Assembly: GCA_001898035.1 (NCBI GenBank)
Contig: MKRX01000002.1
Location: 74,772-138,771 of the forward strand
Reading direction: 5' to 3'
Source of the DNA: Armatimonadetes bacterium 55-13
GTDB taxonomy: Bacteria > Armatimonadota > Fimbriimonadia > Fimbriimonadales > Fimbriimonadaceae
DNA: 64,000 bases
Shown: piece by piece, positions 27,209 through 35,555 of the stretch
Position numbering within the stretch: position 1 is the first letter of the stretch
How the letters are laid out: each line of letters starts with the position of its first letter
Translations under genes and position numbers: made by a program
Notes under the pieces: generated by a model
Told to the model about the DNA's origin: nothing
Seen by the model: the letters and a program-made list of their open reading frames with translations, nothing else
The model's database searches: none

Positions 27209-27987
27209 GACGCCGAGAAAGCTGGCTTTGGGGATTGGCAGGGCTCCCTGCTTTGCTTTTCATCCTCGTACCACTTGCCGCTTTGGCAGGACATACCACG
27301 GCTGAGGAACTCAGGCATTCTCTCGCGCAGCCGGAGACCCTAAAAGCGATCCTCTTGAGCTCACGCACCACGATTCTCTCCCTGGTGGTCGTGGTGATCC
27401 TTGGTCTTCCTCTCGCCTATTTTTCGGCTCGCTGGAAATCGCGGCTTTCACCGCTAATCGACGCGATTGCCGATCTTCCCATCGTCCTTCCTCCGGCCGC
27501 CGCTGGCATCGCCCTGCTGGCCGCCTTTGGCCGCATGGGATGGATCGGTGGGCCCCTATACTCTCTTGGCGTACAAATCACTTTCACCACGACCGCTGTC
27601 GTCATTGCCCAAGTGTTCGTCTCGCTGCCCTATTTTGTCCGGAGCGCGGCGGAGGGCATTCGTGCTGTCGCATCCGAGGAAATCTCCGCCGCCTCTCTCG
27701 ACGGTGCAGGATCGCTGCGGATCGCCTGGTCGGTTATCCTGCCGCAATGTCGAAGTGCGCTGCTAGCGGGAACCCTCTTAGCGTGGGCAAGGTCGCTGGG
27801 CGAATTTGGCGCAACGTTGATGTTCGCTGGGAACTTCGTGGGGCGGACCCAGACCATTCCGTTGGCCATCTATGCCGGATTCGAAGGAGACTTGTCTCAA
27901 GCGGTGGCGCTATCGATCGTTTTGCTTGTACTGGCGATTCTCGTTCTGTTCGTGGCGAGAGTCGTAGCCCGCAACGAACGTCGTTAG
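27205..27987 (+). CDS. modB: Molybdate ABC transporter permease
   Basis: Inner-membrane channel subunit of 260 residues with five or six helices. The cytosolic coupling loop EAA motif is seen in EISAASLDGAGSLRIAWSVILPQ, and GEFGATLMFAGNFVGRTQTIPLAIY is typical of ModB. It starts with GTG inside the modA stop (GTGA overlap), so the two are translationally coupled. The energising ATPase is not encoded next to it. Confidence 0.92.
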   Translation: MRRRESWLWGLAGLPALLFILVPLAALAGHTTAEELRHSLAQPETLKAILLSSRTTILSLVVVVILGLPLAYFSARWKSRLSPLIDAIADLPIVLPPAAAGIALLAAFGRMGWIGGPLYSLGVQITFTTTAVVIAQVFVSLPYFVRSAAEGIRAVASEEISAASLDGAGSLRIAWSVILPQCRSALLAGTLLAWARSLGEFGATLMFAGNFVGRTQTIPLAIYAGFEGDLSQAVALSIVLLVLAILVLFVARVVARNERR

Positions 27988-28039
27988 GAATTCAGATCGA
28001 CCTAAGATGTCTGGCATTTCGCGTACCGTAAACTAAGCT

Positions 28040-28915
28040 ATGCCCGAAACGCTCTCGGAAATCAAAAGTCGGGGCTACGCCCGTCCTGAAGCCCTCGTCA
28101 GCACTGACTGGGTCGTGGAGCACTTGAACGATCCGAACATACGCCTCATTGAGTCGAACGAAGATCCGCTTTTGTTTGCCAGTGGACATATTCCCGGCGC
28201 GGTGGAGGTGGACTGGACGCGCGACCTCAATGATCCCGTGCGACGCGACTACCTCCAGAAAGAAGCGTTTGAAGCGCTCTGTTCGCGGATTGGAATGACT
28301 CCCGATACGACGGTCGTTTTTTATGGCGATAAGAACAACTGGTGGGCGGCTTATGCACTTTGGGTGTTTCAACTCTTCGGCCACGAGAACACGAAAATCA
28401 TGGATGGAGGAAGGTTGAAGTGGCAAAAGGAGGGGAAGCCTCTCGTTCGAGAGAGTGTCGAGTATCCGGCCACGACCTATCAAGCGCACGAGCGCGATGA
28501 CCATTCGGAGCGTGCATTCCGCGAAGATGTCTTAGCACATCTGCAGAAGAACGGAAAGTTCATCGACGTTCGCTCACCGGAAGAGTTCTCCGGAGCGAGA
28601 CTTCACATGGAGGCTTATCCCAACGAGGGCGCTCTGCGTGGGGGACATATCCCTGGTGCGCGAAGCATGCCTTGGGCGAAGGCAATCAATCCCGAGACCG
28701 GCGAATTCAAAACCGCCGATGACCTGCGAACCCTGTACGAATGGGAAGCCAATCTCACCGCTGCCGACGACGTCATCGTCTACTGTCGCATCGGAGAGCG
28801 CTCCTCCCATACCTGGTTCGCCCTCAAGTACCTCCTGGGCTATGCCAACGTTCGAAACTACGATGGCTCCTGGACCGAATGGGGAAATCTCGTCGGCGTT
28901 CCGATCGAGCGCTAG
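28040..28915 (+). CDS. sseA: Two-domain rhodanese sulfurtransferase
   Basis: Thiosulfate or 3-mercaptopyruvate sulfurtransferase of 291 residues. The N-terminal rhodanese domain is inactive (loop [10 protein letters not shown] without Cys) and the C-terminal one is active, with Cys249 in the loop [11 protein letters not shown]. The CRIGERS loop is nearer thiosulfate-type enzymes than the CGSGVTA loop of E. coli SseA, so substrate choice is open. TAAACT (28029-28034) lies five bases before the ATG. The stop overlaps the stop of convergent sufE, another sulfur-handling gene. Confidence 0.88.
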   Translation: MPETLSEIKSRGYARPEALVSTDWVVEHLNDPNIRLIESNEDPLLFASGHIPGAVEVDWTRDLNDPVRRDYLQKEAFEALCSRIGMTPDTTVVFYGDKNNWWAAYALWVFQLFGHENTKIMDGGRLKWQKEGKPLVRESVEYPATTYQAHERDDHSERAFREDVLAHLQKNGKFIDVRSPEEFSGARLHMEAYPNEGALRGGHIPGARSMPWAKAINPETGEFKTADDLRTLYEWEANLTAADDVIVYCRIGERSSHTWFALKYLLGYANVRNYDGSWTEWGNLVGVPIER

Positions 28916-29340
28916 TCGCCCTTCTTAACCGCTTCGGCTTTGACCATCCGCACCATGTTGGTCAAGCCGAGGCTCTTTCCCATTGAAAGCTCTCTTCCGA
29001 AGATTTCGTACACGACATCTTCGGAAACCTGGGCCACCTCGTCGGCAGGCTCGCCGGAGAGCGATTCGTCCAGAATCTGCGCTAACGCCATCGCCGAGAT
29101 CCCCTGCGGATTGTCGACTCCAAAGAGAAACTTCTTGCCGCGTCCCTCTGGCGTCGAGGAGATATAGACTTCGGATTCGCATCCTGGCACCCGGGTCACC
29201 GCATTGCGCTCAAGCTCATCCGGTCCCCGATTTACGAACTTTTGACCGATGGAAATCAATGCATCGATGCGCTCCGCGCGGTCGGTGAAAAACGAGAGAT
29301 CGTCAAGAAGCGATTGAAGTTTTGGCGGGTAGTCGGCCAT
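28912..29340 (-). CDS. sufE: SufE-family sulfur acceptor
   Basis: Takes persulfide sulfur from a cysteine desulfurase for iron-sulfur cluster assembly. The 142-residue form starting at 29340 ([10 protein letters not shown]) is preferred because GGAG lies just before the ATG. A longer frame reaches 29391. The acceptor Cys54 is in [10 protein letters not shown], as in the family. No SufS or SufBCD gene is near. Its convergent neighbour is a sulfurtransferase. Confidence 0.9.
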   Translation of the reverse strand: MADYPPKLQSLLDDLSFFTDRAERIDALISIGQKFVNRGPDELERNAVTRVPGCESEVYISSTPEGRGKKFLFGVDNPQGISAMALAQILDESLSGEPADEVAQVSEDVVYEIFGRELSMGKSLGLTNMVRMVKAEAVKKGD

Positions 29341-29425
29341 ATCTCCATTCTGACGCGGCCAAGAGAATAAGAATTCCGAAAGCACCTGCAACCGTTGTAC
29401 TTGGCGATACGTCCTACTCCCTTAA

Positions 29426-30199
29426 ATGGACTTATTTAGCTGGCTGAGCGACCCGAGCGCGTGGGTCGCTCTTTTGACGTTAACGGTTCTTGAGATCGTC
29501 TTGGGAATCGACAATATCGTCTTTATCTCCATCCTCTCCGGCAAGCTCAAACCGGAAGAACAAGGCAAGGCGCGCCAACTCGGGTTGCTCTTGGCGTTGG
29601 TCTCGCGCATCCTCCTCTTGCTCTCCATCAACTGGGTGAAGAGCGCCACCGCCACCGTCTTCACTTTACCGATCCCGTTCCTCCCGGCCGACGGGCAAAA
29701 CTTCTCTTGGCGAGACATCATTTTGGGCATCGGCGGTCTCTTCCTGATCTGGAAGTCGGTGAAGGAGATTCACGCCAAGCTTGAAGGTGAGGAAGGACAT
29801 GGCGAAGCTAAGACGATGCCGTCTTTAGCCGCAGTCCTGGCTCAGATCATGGTCCTGGACGTCGTCTTCTCCCTCGACTCGGTCATCACTGCCGTCGGAA
29901 TGGCCGACCAAATTGGCGTCATGATCATGGCTGTCGTGATCGCGGTCGGATTCATGCTCGTCTTCTCCGGGGTCATTTCCAAGTTTGTGGAGCGGCACCC
30001 CACGGTGAAGATCCTGGCTCTCTCCTTCCTGATCTTGATCGGCGTCAACCTCGTCGCTGAATCAACCGGCGCCCATATTCCCAAGGGATACACCTACTTC
30101 GCCATGGCGTTCGCGGTCTTGGTGGAGATGTTGAACTTGAAAGTGAGAAAGAACTCGGAGGAGCCGGTCAAGCTCCACGAGTCCTTTCCTGACAAATAA
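29426..30199 (+). CDS. TerC-family membrane protein
   Basis: A 257-residue integral membrane protein with about seven helices. Conserved acidic residues sit inside helices (LGIDNIVFISILSG and VFSLDSVITAVGMAD), the hallmark of TerC/Alx/YkoY proteins, which export manganese or other metals or protect exported metalloproteins. I looked for a yybP-ykoY manganese riboswitch in the 85 bases upstream and saw none. The convergent gene ends five bases later. Confidence 0.88.
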   Translation: MDLFSWLSDPSAWVALLTLTVLEIVLGIDNIVFISILSGKLKPEEQGKARQLGLLLALVSRILLLLSINWVKSATATVFTLPIPFLPADGQNFSWRDIILGIGGLFLIWKSVKEIHAKLEGEEGHGEAKTMPSLAAVLAQIMVLDVVFSLDSVITAVGMADQIGVMIMAVVIAVGFMLVFSGVISKFVERHPTVKILALSFLILIGVNLVAESTGAHIPKGYTYFAMAFAVLVEMLNLKVRKNSEEPVKLHESFPDK

Positions 30200-30204
30200 C
30201 CCGA

Positions 30205-31110
30205 CTAAGTAAGTCCAACCCAATCGGGCTCGCTGACTTCTTTCCAGCGGGCCCGAATGGCGTCAATCTCTTCCAGCGGGAGCGATCCCTGGGCCACCAC
30301 CGCCGCATTCTGTGACCAGCGGTCAGGATTCGTCGTCCCAACGATCATCGTGCAGACCCCAGGCTGGGACAGTGTGAATCGTAACGCCTTCCCGGCAGTC
30401 TCGGAGAGTGAGCCCTTCAGAATATCGAGCTTCAGCTTTTGGAGTCGATCCCAATAGGCGTTGCCGTACGATCGACTAGGAGGATTGTCACCGTTGTGCC
30501 ACGCAATGTTAGCGACCGGCCGCTTGGCAATGACTCCTATCCCGTGCTGGACGCAGTAAGGAAGGAGGAGATCGATCGACTGCTGATCGGCGATGTTTAC
30601 CGAAGTCTGGAGGGAATCAAATACTCCAAGTTCAAGGGCGTATCGGGCGGCGGCGCCATCACCGCTATAGCCAATAAATCGCGTCTTGCCCGCCTCCTTA
30701 GCCTTCACCAATTCACTCACCACATCGCCCTGCTGAAGAACTTCTAGGGAACAGGAGTGAAGGTGAACCAAGTCCACCCGATCCGTCTGGAGCTTCCGTA
30801 GACTGTTCTCGATGGAACGCCCGACGATGTCCTTGTGCCAGTCCGGAAGATCCACTCCTGAATGCGAAGCGTGTCCGCACTTGGTAAAGAGATAGAAGTC
30901 GTCTCTTCGGCCACTTACCGCTTTCCCGATCTTTATCTCGGAGTCCATGTAGCATTCGGCGGTGTCAATGACGCTTAAGCCAGCGTCAAGCGCACGATTG
31001 AGGAGTGTCTCCACCGTGCTTTGATCGGTCTCCATAAAACCGATTTCCGATCCGCCGAATCCGAGAACGCTCGTTTGCATCCCCGTTTTCCCATAGGCCC
31101 GTCTCTCCAC
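30205..31110 (-). CDS. Aldo/keto reductase
   Basis: NAD(P)H-dependent oxidoreductase of 301 residues with a TIM-barrel fold. The catalytic set is present: Asp and Tyr in VIDTAECYMD, Lys in LFTKCGH, His in LVHLHS. The cofactor loop is recognisable near IVGTTNPDRW. It starts with GTG, sharing one base with the stop of the upstream ChaN-like gene, so the two are cotranscribed. Substrate unknown. Confidence 0.88.
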   Translation of the reverse strand: MERRAYGKTGMQTSVLGFGGSEIGFMETDQSTVETLLNRALDAGLSVIDTAECYMDSEIKIGKAVSGRRDDFYLFTKCGHASHSGVDLPDWHKDIVGRSIENSLRKLQTDRVDLVHLHSCSLEVLQQGDVVSELVKAKEAGKTRFIGYSGDGAAARYALELGVFDSLQTSVNIADQQSIDLLLPYCVQHGIGVIAKRPVANIAWHNGDNPPSRSYGNAYWDRLQKLKLDILKGSLSETAGKALRFTLSQPGVCTMIVGTTNPDRWSQNAAVVAQGSLPLEEIDAIRARWKEVSEPDWVGLT

Positions 31111-32000
31111 TACTTCTTAGCCTCGGTCAAATAGACGAAATCGCCAATTCCCTTGGCGACCGAAGATTGACCCGCTGCCTGTCCCATGGCGACCGTAATT
31201 CCCGATTGCCCCGTGCGCCGTTTGATGCGGTAGTTGATGCCTTGCCCGTACATGACGTGCCCCACCCCCGCAACCACCACAAAAACGGTTTTGTCGTCCT
31301 TGGGAATGCGATCCAGCCACTTGATGGCGGTGTCCGCCATCCCTTCATCCCATAGCACCTGGGCGGCGTAGATGTTGTTCCCTTGAGTCCCCGTCATCGG
31401 GTGCCCGCCCATCAGGCCCTCAAAGACCTTCTTGTGATCCGCGTTGCCCAAAAAGAGGTCGGCGGGCAGCTGGAGCTTCTGCTCGTTGGTCAGACCGGCA
31501 AATCCCCTCTGACCCACTCGTCGAACCCAATCGCGAGGAACATTGAGAGCCACCATCGGGATTTGCTTGGACTTCGCCACCTCAAACAACGGTCGATAGA
31601 AATCGTAGGAAAAGCCCCACTGAGTCTTCCACTCGCTTTTCTCCAAGAACTCTTCTTCGGAGAGGGACCCGGCGCTCCACTGGTCCAGCCAATCCTGTTT
31701 AGGACGGGTGTACATTTCGAGCCCAACGATGACTTTCCGCCCCCGAGCCTCAAGTGCCGCCACCATATCGGCTTCCAGTTGCTGATGCTCTTTGGTCGCA
31801 TGATTCTCACCCAAAAAGACAAACCGCTTGCCGTCGGCAGCCTTTGCGATGTCATCGACGGTCACCGTTTTGCCCGTCCGGGTCGAATAGATCGAGCCCA
31901 ATGAAACTTCAATTTCGCCTTTGGTTCCGATGGGTAATCGGAGTGGGTTCACCTCACCCTGTATCCAGCCCAACATGAACGCAGTAACCGCTAGGGACAT
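31110..32000 (-). CDS. ChaN/DUF399-family protein (haem-binding or Tiki-like)
   Basis: A 296-residue exported protein with an N-terminal hydrophobic segment (MSLAVTAFMLGWIQG). Family motifs are FVFLGENHATKEHQQLEADM near residue 60 and GLEMYTRPKQDWLDQW, with a C-terminal VAGVGHVMYGQGI. ChaN of Campylobacter binds haem at the outer membrane, and related Tiki proteins are proteases that use the same Glu/His residues. Which applies here cannot be told. TAGAAT (32012-32007) lies six bases before the ATG. The divergent lipoprotein gene starts 41 bases away. Confidence 0.8.
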   Translation of the reverse strand: MSLAVTAFMLGWIQGEVNPLRLPIGTKGEIEVSLGSIYSTRTGKTVTVDDIAKAADGKRFVFLGENHATKEHQQLEADMVAALEARGRKVIVGLEMYTRPKQDWLDQWSAGSLSEEEFLEKSEWKTQWGFSYDFYRPLFEVAKSKQIPMVALNVPRDWVRRVGQRGFAGLTNEQKLQLPADLFLGNADHKKVFEGLMGGHPMTGTQGNNIYAAQVLWDEGMADTAIKWLDRIPKDDKTVFVVVAGVGHVMYGQGINYRIKRRTGQSGITVAMGQAAGQSSVAKGIGDFVYLTEAKK

Positions 32001-32040
32001 GGTTCGATTCTACGCGGAATACGAGGTACATTGCGCAAGC

Positions 32041-32598
32041 ATGAAGAGAACGCTGACCCCCTGGCTGTTGGTTTTGATCGCGCTGGGCGGCTGTAGTTCC
32101 AAACCACCGGAATCGACGGTCTCGGATGGCACAAAGTCTCCCGTTGAAGAGCAAAAGACTCCGCAAGAGACCTTGCACGAGCAACTGCGAAGCGGCATTT
32201 TTCAACTGGGCGCGGGCTTGGACTCAATCGAATCGGCCCTGAACGAGGCTCATAAAACCAAGGCAACGAGTCAGGAAATCAAGGAGGCGTTGGCCGACCT
32301 GGAAGACGCCATCAACGACGCGGGCGGCACCTTGGCCGAAGAAGATGACGACGCCCCTACGCTCGAAAGAGTCACCGCCGATATGCCTACCTACGAGGCC
32401 CGGCGAAAGAAGCTTTGCGACCTCATCAATGACTCGCTCCATTCCCTGAACGATGCTCGAGGCATTGTGGATGGGTTGGCGCCTTCGGACGATCAAGAGA
32501 GCCCACTGGAACCGGTAGGGCAGAAGATCGACGTCGCCATGGACGATCTGCGAGGAGCGCTGGAAGCGCTTGGCGGTCAAGAAGAGACCGACGAATAA
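32041..32598 (+). CDS. Small coiled-coil lipoprotein
   Basis: A 185-residue protein with a lipoprotein signal and lipobox ending LGGC (Cys near residue 18). The rest is helical and strongly acidic (LADLEDAINDAGGTLAEEDDDAP), probably coiled coil. The start at 32041 is chosen because it puts the signal peptide at the N-terminus. A longer frame upstream overlaps the divergent gene. TACATT (32027-32032) lies eight bases before the ATG. Function unknown. Confidence 0.75.
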   Translation: MKRTLTPWLLVLIALGGCSSKPPESTVSDGTKSPVEEQKTPQETLHEQLRSGIFQLGAGLDSIESALNEAHKTKATSQEIKEALADLEDAINDAGGTLAEEDDDAPTLERVTADMPTYEARRKKLCDLINDSLHSLNDARGIVDGLAPSDDQESPLEPVGQKIDVAMDDLRGALEALGGQEETDE

Positions 32599-32599
32599 G

Positions 32600-32685
32600 T
32601 GGTGCCGGGGGCGGGACTCGAACCCGCACTGGTTTAACCCAAGTGGTGTTTGAGACCACCGCGTCTACCATTCCGCCACCCCGGC
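32600..32685 (-). tRNA. tRNA-Leu(CAA)
   Basis: The minus strand folds into a full cloverleaf: acceptor GCCGGGG/CCCCGGC, anticodon loop CTCAAAC giving anticodon CAA (reads UUG), a long class II variable arm, T-loop GGTTCGAGTCC, and an encoded CCA at 32602-32600. Its 3' end is one base from the stop of the convergent lipoprotein gene. Confidence 0.95.
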
Positions 32686-32735
32686 GCGGAAGGATAGGAT
32701 ACCACGCGCATCTGCGCGTTGCGCGGGTCCTAGAA

Positions 32736-32755
32736 GGTCTTAGAAAATTAAGACC
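32736..32755. promoter_or_regulatory. Palindrome in the divergent tRNA/lipoprotein promoter region
   Basis: GGTCTTA (32736-32742) and TAAGACC (32749-32755) form a perfect seven-base dyad with centre GAAAAT, 50 bases upstream of the tRNA and 80 upstream of the gene at 32835. It could be an operator or part of a hairpin leader. Confidence 0.35.
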
Positions 32756-32834
32756 CTCTCCGGTGTCCTTCTGCCATTAAGATGCACTGTTCGGTCGGAA
32801 CAAGAGCCGGTCGGATATCCACAGGAGGTTTGTT

Positions 32835-33299
32835 ATGAACAAGCTCAAAGCGGTCCTGCTCGGACTCGCTCTCTTCCTACCTATCTTCCTCTACGGCTGT
32901 GACCCTGTTCACGCCGCCGCCGCGTCTGCCGTCAAGGTGACGTCGGTGAAGGTTGAGGAGTGGAAGAACCCCAAAGATGGCGAAACCTACCTCGTCGCGC
33001 TTCCCACGTGGAAGAACGATGGAGAAGTAGCCGTTCGCCAAGTCATGTTCGTTGCTGGATTGAAGGGCGGTCAGGAGGGATCGTTCACTACGGAGCAGCC
33101 AAAGGAACCCCAGTTCTATGGCGCGATTGTGGAGCCCGGCACCACGATCACTCCCCAGCGCGTGCCGGAAGACGGCGTGATCCTCGGGAACAAGAAAGAC
33201 CTGGAGGAAAAGTACGGCAAGATCGATTCCGATCGTGTCGAAGTTGAAGGTATCGGCTCGCCTGACGAGTTCGTGCCAGAACATAAATCTAACGCCTGA
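32835..33299 (+). CDS. Small lipoprotein of unknown function
   Basis: A 154-residue exported protein. The signal segment ends in LYGC, a fair lipobox with Cys near residue 22. The mature part is beta-rich (YLVALPTWKNDGEVAVRQVMFVAGL), an immunoglobulin-like pattern, with no known motif. It has one of the best Shine-Dalgarno sites in the window (AGGAGG, seven bases before the ATG) and so contrasts with the leaderless-looking neighbours. It probably is expressed at a high level. Confidence 0.75.
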   Translation: MNKLKAVLLGLALFLPIFLYGCDPVHAAAASAVKVTSVKVEEWKNPKDGETYLVALPTWKNDGEVAVRQVMFVAGLKGGQEGSFTTEQPKEPQFYGAIVEPGTTITPQRVPEDGVILGNKKDLEEKYGKIDSDRVEVEGIGSPDEFVPEHKSNA

Positions 33300-33306
33300 T
33301 GACGGA

Positions 33307-33328
33307 CTGCCCTCAATGGCGAGGGCAG
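33307..33328 (+). terminator. Hairpin after the lipoprotein gene
   Basis: CTGCCCTC (33307-33314) pairs with GAGGGCAG (33321-33328) around AATGGC, seven bases after the stop, followed by the pyrimidine-rich CATCCTTTCGTT. Confidence 0.65.
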
Positions 33329-33395
33329 CATCCTTTCGTTAGGGAACGGCTAAGTCCCCTGCTTCTCCCTCTCCGCTAAGATAAACTTCAGGGTC

Positions 33396-34604
33396 ATGAA
33401 AGTTTTGGTGGCGGATAAGTTTGAGCAAAGTGGCCTGGACGGCCTCACGGGTTTGGGAGTGGAGGTCGTTTACAGTCCTGACCTCGCCGATAGCTCTCTT
33501 TCCGATGCCCTCAAGGAGACTCAGGCCGATGTCCTCGTCGTTCGTTCCACGAAGGTGACGGAGCCCATGATGGATGGCTCCAAGCTGGGCGTCATCATTC
33601 GCGCGGGTGCGGGCTACAACACCATCGACGTCGCCGCCGCTAGTGATCGCGGCATCTTGGTCACCAACTGCCCGGGTAAGAACTCCCAGGCCGTAGCTGA
33701 ACTCGCTTTTGGCCTGATCCTCGCCTTGGACCGCCACATCGCGGACAACGTCATCGAACTCCGCGCCGGCAAGTGGAACAAGAAGAAATACTCCAAGGCA
33801 AAGGGCGTGTATGGTCGCACTCTCGGTCTTATCGGTATGGGCAAGATCAGCCAGGAAATGATCCCCCGCGCCAAGGCCTTCGGCATGAATGTCGTCGCCT
33901 TCTCGCGCTGGATGACCCCCGACATCGCCGCCGCCCTCGGCATCGGCCGAGCGGGCACCCTAGAAGAACTGGCCGCGATGAGCGACGTCGTCTCGATCCA
34001 CGTCAGCCTCAATGCCGCGACGAAGGGAATGCTCGGCGAGTCGTTCTTCAGCGCGATGAAGAAGGGCGCGATGTTCGTCAATACCAGTCGAGGCGAAGTC
34101 GTCGATCAATCCGCCCTCCTCAAGGCCATTGAAGAGAAGGGAATTCTCGCCGGTCTCGACGTCTTCGAGAACGAACCCACCGGCGGCGAAGGCGAGTACG
34201 ATGGCCCGCTGAAGGACAATGCCAACGTCTACTGCACTCACCACATCGGCGCCAGCACCGATCAAGCCCAAGAGGCGGTCGCGGCAGAGGCGGTTCGCAT
34301 CGTTAGAGAGTACAAGAACACCGGCGTCGTGCCGAACGTGGTCAACGTCAAGCGCGCCGACAACGCTACGCATCTGCTGGTCGTTCGGCACTTGGACCGA
34401 GTCGGCGTCCTCGCCCACGTTCTCAGCGTCCTCAAGGACGAGGGAGTCAACGTTCAGGAGATGGAGAACATCGTGCTCGGTGGTGCAAAATCGGCTATCG
34501 CGCAGATCTCCCTGGACAAGGAACCCACCGCCAACGCTCTGCTCAAGGTCAAGATGAACGAGAACGTCTTCGACGCGAGCGTTTTCCCCATCGAGCGAGA
34601 CTAA
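33396..34604 (+). CDS. serA: D-3-phosphoglycerate dehydrogenase with ACT domain
   Basis: First step of serine synthesis, oxidising 3-phosphoglycerate with NAD. The 402 residues include the catalytic Arg/Glu/His set (IIRAGAGYNTID; EDV region VFENEP; THHIGAST) and a C-terminal ACT domain (LLVVRHLDRVGVLAHVLSVLKDEGVNV) that usually senses serine. The nucleotide loop reads GMGKIS, with Ser in the place of the third Gly of GxGxxG. TAAACT (33382-33387) is eight bases before the ATG. Confidence 0.93.
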   Translation: MKVLVADKFEQSGLDGLTGLGVEVVYSPDLADSSLSDALKETQADVLVVRSTKVTEPMMDGSKLGVIIRAGAGYNTIDVAAASDRGILVTNCPGKNSQAVAELAFGLILALDRHIADNVIELRAGKWNKKKYSKAKGVYGRTLGLIGMGKISQEMIPRAKAFGMNVVAFSRWMTPDIAAALGIGRAGTLEELAAMSDVVSIHVSLNAATKGMLGESFFSAMKKGAMFVNTSRGEVVDQSALLKAIEEKGILAGLDVFENEPTGGEGEYDGPLKDNANVYCTHHIGASTDQAQEAVAAEAVRIVREYKNTGVVPNVVNVKRADNATHLLVVRHLDRVGVLAHVLSVLKDEGVNVQEMENIVLGGAKSAIAQISLDKEPTANALLKVKMNENVFDASVFPIERD

Positions 34605-34610
34605 GCTCGA

Positions 34611-35453
34611 TTACCGCGCTCGTCGGCCACTTTCCGACGAGCGCGACATTTGTGCCAGCTTCGTGGCCAACTCGTGATGCATCTGGTCGATCGTCACGAA
34701 TCGATACCCCTTCTGGCGAAGCGCCTTAATCATGCCCGGCAACACGTCCAACGTCTGTTGGATTCCGTCATGAAGCAAGATGATCGCGCCGTTATGACCG
34801 CAGTGCATTAAGCGCTTTTGAATCACTCCATCGCCGGGCTTGGCATAGTCGCCCGGGTCTTCCGTCCATAGAACGGTGGTCAGTCCCAACTTCTCGGTGG
34901 TCTGAATCACGTCGTGGTCATATTGCCCACCCGGAGGTCGGCAATAGCTCATGTGCCGTCCCGTGATGCGATGGATGGCCTCATCGCACATTCGATATTC
35001 CGAAGCCACCTCGTTGGCAGGAATGTTGGTCAGATTCACGTGGTGGTAGGTGTGATTAGCCAGTTGGTGACCATCCGCCAATTCTTGCCGAATCAGATTC
35101 GGATACCGCTCCGCCATCTTTCCAACGACAAAGAAAGTCGCCCGAACGTGATTCGCGCGAAGGAGGTTGAGAAGCTGCTTGGTCCAGTGTTGATGCGGCC
35201 CATCGTCAAACGTAAGCGCAATCTCCTTGGAGGTCGGATCACCCTTGATGAGCTTCAGATACTTCATTCCCTGCCGCAGCTCCGCCTCGTCTTGGGCCTT
35301 GAGTTCGCCGGGAGAGCGATAGATCTCTTTCTCCGCTCGCTTTTCAAACCCTTCCTCTCTTTGCGCGAGAGAGGGGTGTTGGCGAGAGAGAGCGACCGGG
35401 GCAAGGCAGAGAACAAGGCCGGAGAGCAGAATGAATCGAGTGCGATGCAACAT
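34611..35453 (-). CDS. Secreted polysaccharide deacetylase
   Basis: NodB-homology enzyme that removes acetyl groups from peptidoglycan or a polysaccharide. The start at 35453 gives a signal peptide (MLHRTRFILLSGLVLCLAPVALS) and 280 residues. The longer frame to 35708 lacks one and overlaps the divergent gene. The metal site is seen as TFDDGP with the HxxxH-type ANHTYHH, and the later motifs RPPGGQYD and ILLHDG are intact. The serA terminator hairpin lies inside its last codons. Confidence 0.88.
   Translation of the reverse strand: MLHRTRFILLSGLVLCLAPVALSRQHPSLAQREEGFEKRAEKEIYRSPGELKAQDEAELRQGMKYLKLIKGDPTSKEIALTFDDGPHQHWTKQLLNLLRANHVRATFFVVGKMAERYPNLIRQELADGHQLANHTYHHVNLTNIPANEVASEYRMCDEAIHRITGRHMSYCRPPGGQYDHDVIQTTEKLGLTTVLWTEDPGDYAKPGDGVIQKRLMHCGHNGAIILLHDGIQQTLDVLPGMIKALRQKGYRFVTIDQMHHELATKLAQMSRSSESGRRAR
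34615..34645 (+). terminator. serA terminator embedded in the convergent coding end
   Basis: Twelve-base perfect arms (34615-34626 and 34634-34645) enclose CCACTTT, beginning 10 bases after the serA stop. The hairpin encodes the last residues of the deacetylase on the other strand. Confidence 0.6.
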
Positions 35454-35555
35454 GGTGGGGGCTCTTAACGGACGGTCAATCACTACAACGGAACGTCTCT
35501 GGAACTTGGTTCCGGTCCCGCACGAAAGCCTCTTCGCCAAGTAGAATCTTGGATT

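Noticed and set aside
29341-29425. Possible manganese riboswitch (yybP-ykoY) before the TerC gene
   Set aside because: The gap is only 85 bases and shows none of the paired elements expected.
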